Origin: Caulobacter segnis
GTDB lineage: Bacteria; Pseudomonadota; Alphaproteobacteria; Caulobacterales; Caulobacteraceae
Assembly: GCF_029543125.1 (NCBI RefSeq)
Contig: NZ_JARQWW010000001.1
Coordinates: forward strand, 310,001-374,000
Direction: 5' to 3'
DNA length: 64,000 nucleotides
Shown: one piece after another, positions 50,423-58,373 of the stretch
How positions within the stretch are numbered: the stretch's first letter is position 1
Layout of the letters: each line of letters starts with the position of its first letter
Program-made: the position numbers and the translations under genes
The notes under the pieces: model-generated
The model's database searches: none
The model's input: the letters and a program-made list of their open reading frames with translations, nothing else
What the model was told of the DNA's origin: nothing

Positions 50423-53400
50423 ATGAGCAAGACCGCCCTGCTGCTGGGCTGCGCCAGCATCAGCCTATTGACGGCCAACCATGCCTTCGCCGCTGAACAC
50501 GGCCTGCTGTTCCACCTGTCTGGCGACAAGGGCGCGACCGCCGACTTTGCGGCCGGCGATCCCGTTCCGAACTTTATCGACAAGGTCCGCCCCATCGCAA
50601 AAGGCAAGGCCGGACCCGGTCTGCACGCCGAGGACGACGGCATCCTGGCCTGGAACGCGCCGGGCAACATCCAGGCCCAGCGCGGAACCCTGTCGTTCTT
50701 CTGGCGCTCCGGTTACCCGGTCGGCGTCGCGCCGTTCGTGATCTTCCGCGTCGGCTATGCGGACCACACCAGCTGGGACATGGCGTTCCTGCGCATCGAC
50801 TGGAACGGTCACGGCTTCGACGCCTTTGTCACCGACAACGGCCTGGCCCGCAGCCGCGTGTCCTTCCGCCTGGACCAACCGCCCAAGGCCGACGCCTGGA
50901 CCCACCTCGCCTTCACCTGGGACGAGACGACCGGCGTGCAGCTGTTCGTTGACGGCAAGCTGGCCGCCTCCAAGTCCGTGAAGGCGGTTTACGATTCCGG
51001 CCTCGACCAGTTCGGCATCGCCGGCCGCGTCATCGCCCCGCACCAGGTGCAGAGCCGCTACAACTTCCTGCGCGGCGGCGAGATGGACGAGATCCGCGTC
51101 TATGATCACGCCTTGGAAGGGGCCGCCGTCGCGGCCCTGGCCCGCAACGAGACCCCCGCGCCCAAGGCTTCGGTCGACAGTCTGGATGATCCGGCGACGC
51201 GCGCTGCGTGGAACCTGCGCTACGGCTGGAACAAGGGCCTGCCGCCCTATCTCGACGCGCCTTCAACCCGGGTCCGCAAGGTGGAGTTCACCGACGCCAA
51301 GGACATGAAGCAGTGGATGTGGCGGGCGCTGGACGGCATCTCCGAAACCACCTGGCCTGGCGTCTACAACCGCTCGCGCCTGGAAGGACGGGACGACTAC
51401 TTCCCGCTGCCCGATTGGAACGTCTATGTGGAGGGCGGCAAGACCCTGCGCCTGACCCTGCCGGACGAGCCGGTGAACCGCATCGAGATCCAGGGCCCGG
51501 CTTTCGGCGACCTGACCTGGGCCAAGACTGACGGTGCGGACGGCGCAAAGGTCGCCGCGCGCCCGAAGGGTCAGGCCCGCACGATCACGACCCTCGACAA
51601 GCCGCTGACCGGCGGGGTGCTGAGCTTCACCAACACCCTGCAGGAAACCCCGATCCAGGAGATCTGGGCCTATGACGTGGGCGCGGGCGCCGAGCCAAAG
51701 GGCGCCTTCACCATGAACTACACGGTGAAGTCGGAGGTCGCTCCCGACTACACCAACCTGACCGCCCTGAACGCCTATGTGGCGGGCCGTCACCCGGCCG
51801 GCGAGCGGGCGGTCGTCACCGCCGTTCCGGACGGCGCGCCAACGCGCAAGCGGCCGGCGGCCGAGCTGGACGCCAAGAGCCTGCCCATCGTTCATGTGAT
51901 GATCCCGTCGGGCTTCGGCGCGGCTCCGGCGGCTCAGCCCCTGGCTCGCAACTGGGCCTATGGCTGGGAGAACGCCCGTGATGGTCTCGATGGCATCGCC
52001 GTCGACCTGCCGGCGCTGAAGGCGGCTGATCCGAACGCCAAGCTGATCGCCCTGAACATCCAGGTGAAGGACCCGATCTGGCCGGGCCGCAACATGATCG
52101 ACGTCAGCGTCTCGGTGAAGCCCGGCGAGGCGCGGACCCTGTGGCTGGACCTGCGCGACCGCATCCTCACCGACGACAGCCTGTACCTGACCGTGGCCTC
52201 CAACGACGCCGCCTTCGGCCCTCGCGCCCTGGACGGCGCCAAAATCCGGCTGGTGTTTAAGGACCGCGAGGCGGCCAAGGCCGAACACATCGCCGACCGC
52301 TTCAACCAGGTGAAGGACAACTGGGCCTTCCTGGTGGAGGAGCACACCACCTCCCAGCGGCAAGGCCTTTATCGCCGCATCTATGCCGACATCACCGACC
52401 TGCTGCGCGTCGATCCTGACCACAAGCACGGCCGCGAATACTGGGGCGACATCACCTTCGGCAGCCAGGGCTGGCCTGCCTATGAGCAGCCGAAGGCGCC
52501 GGACGGCGTTCCGCTGTGGGCGTTCCGTCAGACCGAGGACCTCAAGCGGGTCTCCAAGTTCATCAACTGGTGGATCGACGAGCGCCAGGTTCCCTATGGC
52601 GACTTCGGCGGCGGCATCTCTGACGACTCCGACCTCAGCCAGCAATGGCCGGGCCTGGCGATGATGGGCGTGCAGCCGGACAAGATCCGCAACTCCGTCA
52701 ATGCCCTGGCCGACGCCGCCTACAAGAACGGCATGTTCACAAACGGCCTGGCGACCATCGCCACTGACGAACTGCACGCCTACGAGGAAGGCATCAACAC
52801 CAACAGCCTGGCCCTGGTCTCCGACTATGGCGACCCGCTGGCGGTGGAGCGGCTGTTCACCACGGTGAAGGCCCTGCCCCGGATCATCGACCGCAATCCG
52901 GCTGGCCATGTGCATTTCAACAGCAACTGGTTCAGCGGTTCGATGTCGTACCGCGAGGGTCCCTGGGAGTGGCAGAAGCCCTACTCCTTCGGGATCGTGC
53001 ATCCCGCCATCGCCATCGGCGACTACAACGGCGACAAGGCGGCCCGCGATCTGGTGATCGGCCTGGCCGACGGCTATCTGGCCCACGGCAAGCCGGGTCC
53101 CGACGGCCAGATGAGCTATCCCAACGAGATCAATTGGCGCACCGACGCGGAGCGGGGCGGCACGGTGCTGCAGGGGTCCGGCGCGGGCGGACCGTTCCAG
53201 CTCTTCTGGACCGCCTGGCGCTGGACCGGCGACGACAAGTATCTGGCGCCTATCCGCTGGCGCATCGGCCGCAACGGCTGGCGCTCGCTGAACGACATCA
53301 ACGAGAACGCCTGGACGCAGCTCGGCCTGGATGACGCCGGTCGGGCGGCGATCCTGAAAGCCGCCGAACGCGGCGGCGGTTTCGAGCGCTACGTGGCCTG

Positions 53401-54217
53401 GAGCCTGACGGGTGACAAGAAGCACCTGGAGGACCTGTACGCCGCCGAGCTGCAGTGGGCCGACCAGCACATGTACATGCACACCGAGGGCCACTGGTGG
53501 TCCGACCGTGTGGAAATCCCCAGCGACCTTCTGCAACGCTCGCGCCTCGGCGGCATCGCCAACAAGCGCGGCCAGATGCTGGCCAGCCACCGGGTCAGCT
53601 GGACCTTCGGCGACGCCTCCGGCGAGGACGTGGCGGTCCTGATCAAGGACGGCTCGACGAGCGGCTTCAAGGTCATCGCCTACAACCTCACGGACAAGCC
53701 GGTGACCGCGGTCATGACCGGCTGGGACGTTAAGGAAGGCCAATGGAGCCTGACGCAGGGCGTCGACGCCGATGGCGATGACGCCATCGACGGCGAAGGC
53801 CGGAAGCAGTCCATCGCCTTCGGACGCACCGGCCAGGTCAGCGTGGTCCTGCCGCCGCGTCGCACGGCGATCCTCGACATGGCCCTGACCTCCCCGGGCG
53901 ACGCACCGGAGCGCCGCGCCGACCTCGGTATCGGGCGCGGCGACGTGACTGTGAAGGGCAGGACTGTGACCGCCGTGGTCCACAGCCTCGGCGCCGCCGA
54001 CACCAATCCGGCGATGGTCGAACTGGTCGATGCTCAAGGGGCGGTCTTGGCGAAGGGTGCGATACCAGCGCTCAAGGCGCCGGCGGATCTCGAACCCCGC
54101 ACCCATTCGGTCGGATTGACCGTGCCGGGCGGGATCAAGGCTTCCGGTCTGCGCGTCCGCCTCGTCACCGACCAGCCGCAGATCACCCGCCTGAACGACG
54201 AAACGACGGTCCCCTGA
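50423..54217 (+). CDS. Large secreted LamG-domain protein, possible polysaccharide-active enzyme
   Basis: A 1264-residue exported protein. The signal peptide is MSKTALLLGCASISLLTANHAFA. A LamG/concanavalin-like jelly roll spans about 25-230 (TLSFFWRSGY, WTHLAFTWDETTGVQLFVDGKLAAS, MDEIRVYDHAL). Beta-sandwich-like regions follow (about 280-600). A helix-rich part (about 640-1030) with FINWWIDERQVPYGDFGGG, WPGLAMMGV and MYMHTEGHWWSDRVEIP resembles alpha/alpha-barrel glycoside hydrolases or polysaccharide lyases. The end (about 1150-1264) looks like an Ig-like CARDB domain. No CAZy family or catalytic residues can be named. GGGAGAACGCC precedes the ATG. It stands alone. Confidence 0.75.
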   Translation: MSKTALLLGCASISLLTANHAFAAEHGLLFHLSGDKGATADFAAGDPVPNFIDKVRPIAKGKAGPGLHAEDDGILAWNAPGNIQAQRGTLSFFWRSGYPVGVAPFVIFRVGYADHTSWDMAFLRIDWNGHGFDAFVTDNGLARSRVSFRLDQPPKADAWTHLAFTWDETTGVQLFVDGKLAASKSVKAVYDSGLDQFGIAGRVIAPHQVQSRYNFLRGGEMDEIRVYDHALEGAAVAALARNETPAPKASVDSLDDPATRAAWNLRYGWNKGLPPYLDAPSTRVRKVEFTDAKDMKQWMWRALDGISETTWPGVYNRSRLEGRDDYFPLPDWNVYVEGGKTLRLTLPDEPVNRIEIQGPAFGDLTWAKTDGADGAKVAARPKGQARTITTLDKPLTGGVLSFTNTLQETPIQEIWAYDVGAGAEPKGAFTMNYTVKSEVAPDYTNLTALNAYVAGRHPAGERAVVTAVPDGAPTRKRPAAELDAKSLPIVHVMIPSGFGAAPAAQPLARNWAYGWENARDGLDGIAVDLPALKAADPNAKLIALNIQVKDPIWPGRNMIDVSVSVKPGEARTLWLDLRDRILTDDSLYLTVASNDAAFGPRALDGAKIRLVFKDREAAKAEHIADRFNQVKDNWAFLVEEHTTSQRQGLYRRIYADITDLLRVDPDHKHGREYWGDITFGSQGWPAYEQPKAPDGVPLWAFRQTEDLKRVSKFINWWIDERQVPYGDFGGGISDDSDLSQQWPGLAMMGVQPDKIRNSVNALADAAYKNGMFTNGLATIATDELHAYEEGINTNSLALVSDYGDPLAVERLFTTVKALPRIIDRNPAGHVHFNSNWFSGSMSYREGPWEWQKPYSFGIVHPAIAIGDYNGDKAARDLVIGLADGYLAHGKPGPDGQMSYPNEINWRTDAERGGTVLQGSGAGGPFQLFWTAWRWTGDDKYLAPIRWRIGRNGWRSLNDINENAWTQLGLDDAGRAAILKAAERGGGFERYVAWSLTGDKKHLEDLYAAELQWADQHMYMHTEGHWWSDRVEIPSDLLQRSRLGGIANKRGQMLASHRVSWTFGDASGEDVAVLIKDGSTSGFKVIAYNLTDKPVTAVMTGWDVKEGQWSLTQGVDADGDDAIDGEGRKQSIAFGRTGQVSVVLPPRRTAILDMALTSPGDAPERRADLGIGRGDVTVKGRTVTAVVHSLGAADTNPAMVELVDAQGAVLAKGAIPALKAPADLEPRTHSVGLTVPGGIKASGLRVRLVTDQPQITRLNDETTVP

Positions 54218-54308
54218 ACGGGGCCGTCGCCCGGCCGGAACCTTCAGCTTTACGTATTGTTAAGACAAAACTTCGGAACCGGCCGCCTCGTTGAACGCTC
54301 AACACGGC

Positions 54309-54668
54309 ATGCAAACGGCCGCCCCCATTTTGATCGTCGAGGATGATGTCCTCGTACGAATGGTGGCGGCGGCGGCTTTGGAAGACGCCGGCTATCGCGT
54401 GATCGAGGCCGATTGCGCCGCCGAGGCGCTGGAATTGCTGGCGGCGGAAGAAAGCGTCTCGGTCCTTTTCACCGACATCAACATGCCCGGCATGGATGGC
54501 ATCCAACTGGCTCGCCTGGCCAGCGAACGGCGCCCCGGACTGACTGTCGTGCTCACCTCCGGCTACGAACAACCCTCTCCGGACGAACTGCCGGCGCGTG
54601 GTCGCTTCCTGCCCAAGCCGTATCTCCCCGAAGAGATGATGGCGGTCATCACCTCCATCGCCGCCTGA
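54309..54668 (+). CDS. Single-domain response regulator (CheY-like)
   Basis: A receiver of about 119 residues with no output domain. PILIVEDDVLVRMVAAAALEDAGY gives the acidic pocket, the phospho-Asp is in VLFTDINMPGMDGIQLA, and TSGY and FLPKPYLPEEM carry the conserved Thr/Ser and Lys. Receivers of this pattern are often encoded apart from their kinases in Caulobacterales. The start is uncertain: ATG at 54309, or TTG at 54291. Confidence 0.85.
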   Translation: MQTAAPILIVEDDVLVRMVAAAALEDAGYRVIEADCAAEALELLAAEESVSVLFTDINMPGMDGIQLARLASERRPGLTVVLTSGYEQPSPDELPARGRFLPKPYLPEEMMAVITSIAA

Positions 54669-54747
54669 GCCGCCGTGGCGGGACGTCGGGCCATGGCCAG
54701 TTCAAGGTCGGGACGGAGCGGCGGCTCCGCCAGGGCTGCCTGAGGCG

Positions 54748-54936
54748 CTAGGCGGCGCTCAACGGCTGGTCTCGCCAAACCGTCCAGCTTCGCTCTTCGC
54801 GCTCGATCCGGTCCGCATCGCGATCCATCTCGCGCGCCATGACCTCCAGCACGCCGCGAGCGGGTCCGTCAGGCATGAGCGCCGCCTTGCGACGGGACTG
54901 TTCGGCGATGGCGCGGAGTTCGAGACTGTCGGTCAT
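54748..54936 (-). CDS. Small charged hypothetical protein
   Basis: A 62-residue, highly charged helical peptide: LELRAIAEQSRRKAALMPDG, then ARGVLEVMAREMDRDADRIEREER. No known motif, signal or membrane segment. The codon pattern is G/C-rich in third positions and the amino-acid pattern is helical, so it is likely real. Another ATG lies three codons upstream. It may form a coiled coil. Confidence 0.6.
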   Translation of the reverse strand: MTDSLELRAIAEQSRRKAALMPDGPARGVLEVMAREMDRDADRIEREERSWTVWRDQPLSAA

Positions 54937-54972
54937 GGGCCGCATTAAGCGGCGCTGAAGCCGTTTGGTTCC

Positions 54973-56175
54973 TCAGCCTGCCTGAGACTGGTCCGGCCGA
55001 ACCGCCATCCAGCGTGCGTACAGACCTTCAAGCGAGGTCCCCGCCGCCCGGGCCGCCGCCTTGGCGTCGCGTCGAGGGTCGGCCGGGCCCTCGATCCATG
55101 GGGCGCCCGCCGCTCTGGCGCGCGCCGCGACGGCGCGATCACCGCCGCCAGGAATGATCACGTCCGGCGTCACCGTTTGAGCCGCGTCGACGACCGCGCG
55201 CAGCGTCTCGGCGGGCCCTTCGGCCCCGGGGGCCTGAAGCTTGACGATCCGGGCGCCGGCGCGGCGCGCCTGATCCAGGGTGAGCTCGACGCCGACCCCC
55301 TGCAGGGCGCATCGCACCCCCAGTCCCTGCACCTCTTCGATGAACACCTTCGCATCGGCGACCATGTCCCGGGCGATAGGACGCATTTCCAGCACCAACC
55401 GCCGCGCCACATCAGGCTCTGCGACGAGTTCGGCGAGAATGCCGATCCACCATTCATCCAGCCGCGCGCTGGCCGCGGAAATGGGGCAGCCGAGCTGCAG
55501 GTCAGGAACGCACCGCAGGAAGGCGATGGCGTGACGCACCAGCCGCCAATCGAGATAACGGGTCAGGCCGAGCCCCTCGATTCCCGGTCTGAAGGTCTCC
55601 AGGTCCGTCCGCTCTCCGTCTGCGCCGACAACGAAGACGACCCAAGGCTCATACAGAATGGTCGCGCCGTCCGCCGAGCGAACGGCCTGGAAGCGAAACT
55701 CCAGCCGCTCCTGAACCACAGCAGCGTGCAAGGCCGCCGCCGACGCCATGTCCTCCACCCACCCAGCGCCGGGCGACTTGCGCGCACGAGCCGCTGGCGT
55801 CGCGGTCTGTGCATAGTGCGCGTCGAGAATTTCAGCCGCCGGCATGACGACGGCGGAGCCGACCTCCACCGGTTCGGCGCAGACGGCGCGCAGCACTTCT
55901 TCACGCCAGGCAGGACCAGGATCGGCATCCAATGTGGCCAGCCGGAAAACGACCCCGTCGGCCTCCATTCCGCCTTGGGCCATTCGCGCCCAAGACAAAG
56001 ACGCGACGCGGCTCCAGGCGGCCCACAGAACGCGCACGAGGCCGCCTTCGCCGTAGGCTGCGCTGATGTCTCCGAGATTAGTGATGCGCAGGAAGAAGGC
56101 CTGGGGCTTGCCAGCCGGCGGCGCGGCCGAGCTCGACCGCGGAAATCCAACCACTGAACTTGTCTTGCGAGCCAT
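54973..56175 (-). CDS. Degenerate EAL-domain protein
   Basis: A 400-residue cytoplasmic protein. An N-terminal region (about 20-130) resembles a vestigial GGDEF-like fold. The C-terminal region (about 145-385) has the EAL scaffold: LEFRFQAVRSADGATILYEPWV, VARRLVLEMRP, GVRCALQGVGVELTLDQARRAGARIVKLQAPG. The EAL motif itself is EPW, the DDFG loop is LQGVG, and the following metal-site Asp is replaced. It therefore should not hydrolyse cyclic di-GMP and may act as a binding or scaffold protein. GGAGGGCGGT precedes the ATG at 56175. Confidence 0.78.
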   Translation of the reverse strand: MARKTSSVVGFPRSSSAAPPAGKPQAFFLRITNLGDISAAYGEGGLVRVLWAAWSRVASLSWARMAQGGMEADGVVFRLATLDADPGPAWREEVLRAVCAEPVEVGSAVVMPAAEILDAHYAQTATPAARARKSPGAGWVEDMASAAALHAAVVQERLEFRFQAVRSADGATILYEPWVVFVVGADGERTDLETFRPGIEGLGLTRYLDWRLVRHAIAFLRCVPDLQLGCPISAASARLDEWWIGILAELVAEPDVARRLVLEMRPIARDMVADAKVFIEEVQGLGVRCALQGVGVELTLDQARRAGARIVKLQAPGAEGPAETLRAVVDAAQTVTPDVIIPGGGDRAVAARARAAGAPWIEGPADPRRDAKAAARAAGTSLEGLYARWMAVRPDQSQAG

Positions 56176-56525
56176 ACCGCCCTCCAAGATCACAACCCTG
56201 GCGCGTTCCACAGTGCGCCAACAATCCAACGCCCGCTAGTCCCAACCGTTGCTTTAATCCGCGAACATTGGATACAAAATTGGCATAACGCGGGTGTACA
56301 ACGAAGTCATCAGCGCGCCTTTATCCCAGCATCTGCGACTAAAATGGCCTAGCCAAGTCGATCTTTATGCCAATTATTCGTCGCTTTCTGCCAAACCATA
56401 CGGACAGCACCTCAGTCCCTTGAACCGGGGACACTCCTCGATAGTTTGCACCTGCGACAGAACGCCCCAGCATTTACTGGCTCAAACAGCCGGCAAAACT
56501 CAATTTCGAGGTCAGATCCGCGTCT
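56176..56525. other. Divergent intergenic region, 350 bp, no gene seen
   Basis: It lies between the leftward EAL-like gene and the rightward GlxA-type gene. It is less G+C-rich than its surroundings, for example around 56240-56400. I see no convincing coding frame, RNA fold or repeat. It must hold both promoters; none could be assigned with confidence. Confidence 0.5.
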
Positions 56526-57506
56526 ATGGCTGCGCTGAACCGCAAGGTCGTCCTTCTGGCGTTCGATGGGGTGGAGATCCTCGACGTCAGCGGACCGGCC
56601 GGAGCCTTCGGCGCGGCCAACCAGGAACTGCTCAATCCCGCCTATGCCGTGATCGTGGCCTCCGCCATGGGCGGGGCGATCCGCAGCAGCTGCGGCATGC
56701 AGATCAGCACCACTCCTCTCTCGGACATCGGGGACATGTCGGCCGGCACTTTCCTGGCGGCCGGGGCGCCTGATCTTGAGTCCTTGCTGGCGACCGGCGC
56801 CGACCCGGAGGTGAAGGCGCCCGCGCTATCGATGCTGCAGGGCTGCGAACGCTATGGCGCGGTTTCCTCGGGCGCGATGATCCTGGCGCAATGGAACCTG
56901 TTGAAGGGCCGCAAGATAGCCACCCACTGGGAGTTCCTGGAGGTCTTTGACCGCCTTCACCCCGAGGTGGACGTCGAGACCGGCGCCACCTTCATCAACC
57001 AAGGGCGGCTATGGACGTCCGCGGGCATGACCGCCGGCATCGACATGGCTCTGGCGATGATCGAGGCCGACCTGGGGGCCGAGGTGGGTCGCGCCGTGGC
57101 GCGACGCATGGTGTACCAGCCACGCCCTGGCGGCCGGGCTCCCGCCCCGCCGCTCGATGCCGGGGCGAGCCATGGCTACGGCGACCTCATCCGCTGGATG
57201 CTCGGCAACCTGGATTCGCCGCTGGACGTGGAGACTCTCAGCCGCCGAGCGGGGCAGTCGGTGCGAAGCTTTCATCGCAAGTTCTCCGCCGCCACCGGCA
57301 AGACGCCCGCCGCCTTCGTCGAAGCGCTACGGCTGCAACAGGCCCAGATTCTGCTCTCCCAGGGCCTGCCGATCAAACAGGTGGCCACGGCGGTCGGCCT
57401 CGCTGACGCCAACAAGTTCTCACGCGCCTTCCGCCGCAGCCACGGCATGACGCCCTCGTCGTTCCGATCGTTGAAGGACCATCCCCACGGCCCGCGCCGC
57501 AGCTAG
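56526..57506 (+). CDS. GlxA family AraC-type transcriptional regulator
   Basis: A 326-residue regulator. The N-terminal DJ-1/PfpI-like domain (about 8-180) starts VVLLAFDGVEILDVSGPAGAFGAAN. The C-terminal AraC/XylS pair of helix-turn-helices (about 215-318) has LDVETLSRRAGQSVRSFHRKFSAATGKTPAAFVEALRLQQAQILLSQGLPIKQVATAVGLADANKFSRAFRRSHGMTP-type features. The nucleophile elbow reads AVSSGAMIL, so the cysteine often seen in DJ-1 folds is serine. Family members control amine, arginine or stress genes through a ligand bound in this domain. The target is unknown. Confidence 0.9.
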   Translation: MAALNRKVVLLAFDGVEILDVSGPAGAFGAANQELLNPAYAVIVASAMGGAIRSSCGMQISTTPLSDIGDMSAGTFLAAGAPDLESLLATGADPEVKAPALSMLQGCERYGAVSSGAMILAQWNLLKGRKIATHWEFLEVFDRLHPEVDVETGATFINQGRLWTSAGMTAGIDMALAMIEADLGAEVGRAVARRMVYQPRPGGRAPAPPLDAGASHGYGDLIRWMLGNLDSPLDVETLSRRAGQSVRSFHRKFSAATGKTPAAFVEALRLQQAQILLSQGLPIKQVATAVGLADANKFSRAFRRSHGMTPSSFRSLKDHPHGPRRS

Positions 57507-57586
57507 ATCGAGCTTACCGTACTTCTACCGGATGGGGTCCGGACCGTCTCACGCCTATCAAGACAGGCGAGAGTGATGAGGCGGCC

Positions 57587-57817
57587 ATGTATCAATTGCA
57601 GGTCTTCATGCCGGGCGAACATGCCCCGATCGAGATGACCACCCTGCCGCGCGGCGGTGAGGTGCTGGAGACGGTCAGCCTGCTGCTGCGCCAGTTTCCC
57701 GGTTGTGATCGGATCGAAGTTTTCGCCGGGGCGCTTCGCCTGTTCAGCGTCGAAGGCGACAGCGCCGAAGCGCGCGAGACGATCAGCAGCCATCCGGTCG
57801 TCGCCCGTTACCACTGA
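57587..57817 (+). CDS. Small hypothetical protein
   Basis: A 76-residue protein I do not recognise: MYQLQVFMPGEHAPIEMTTL, then a helix VLETVSLLLRQFPGCDRIEVF and strands GALRLFSVEGD. The alternation suggests a small alpha/beta fold. GAGGCGG lies just before the ATG. It lies 80 bp after the GlxA-type gene and is followed by convergent small genes. Confidence 0.65.
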   Translation: MYQLQVFMPGEHAPIEMTTLPRGGEVLETVSLLLRQFPGCDRIEVFAGALRLFSVEGDSAEARETISSHPVVARYH

Positions 57818-57836
57818 TCTGTTGCGCGGCGGCGCT

Positions 57837-58088
57837 TCAGGACGCGCTGCGTGACAGCTGCGGCACCACGGCCACGTGATAATCTCCGCCCGCGGACAGG
57901 ACGATCCAGTCCCCCGGCGCGGCGACGGCCAAGCCGCCAGGCGTGGCGACCTCCACAAGTCCATGGGAATTCTTGAGACGGCCGGCGCAACCCAGCCAAG
58001 TTAGGAGACGGCTCCACCCCAGGCCATCGGCGGGGGCGGGAACGCGCAAGGCGGCTCCGTGATCAAAGGCGGGACTGAACGCTGACAT
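57837..58088 (-). CDS. Small hypothetical protein
   Basis: An 83-residue protein of unknown family. VEVATPGGLAVAAPGDWIVL and SAGGDYHVAVVPQL resemble small beta-rich proteins with a PGDWIV motif seen in many alphaproteobacterial and phage hypothetical proteins. No signal peptide. It is convergent with the 76-residue gene. Confidence 0.6.
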   Translation of the reverse strand: MSAFSPAFDHGAALRVPAPADGLGWSRLLTWLGCAGRLKNSHGLVEVATPGGLAVAAPGDWIVLSAGGDYHVAVVPQLSRSAS

Positions 58089-58182
58089 GTCGATCCGAAC
58101 GTTGACGTGCGGATGACAGTCTTCGGTGCGTCGGTGACCGGAGCCTTAACGGCGGAAAGACATCCGCCGAACGTCGTCGACC

Positions 58183-58305
58183 TCAGGTGACGGAGGTGAT
58201 CACCGCGGCGGCGAAGGCCACGAACAGCGACAGGGTGACCAGATCGGCCATGGCGTCTGAGACGATGGCGGGGTCGATCTTCAGGGTTTTGGCGATCGTT
58301 TGCAT
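58183..58305 (-). CDS. 40-residue putative membrane peptide
   Basis: An open frame of 41 codons: MQTIAKTLKIDPAIVSDAMA, then the hydrophobic LVTLSLFVAFAAAVITSV to the end. Nearly every third position is G or C, in contrast to the neighbouring frames, which supports coding. The ribosome site is weak. The helix is at the C-terminus, so it could be a tail-anchored peptide. It lies downstream of the hybrid kinase gene on the same strand. Confidence 0.5.
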   Translation of the reverse strand: MQTIAKTLKIDPAIVSDAMADLVTLSLFVAFAAAVITSVT

Positions 58306-58373
58306 GCCCGAAGCACATCACGCTAAGCGGCTCACACGCTATTCACGGTTTCGCCAGCGGTTCGTGTGATCGA

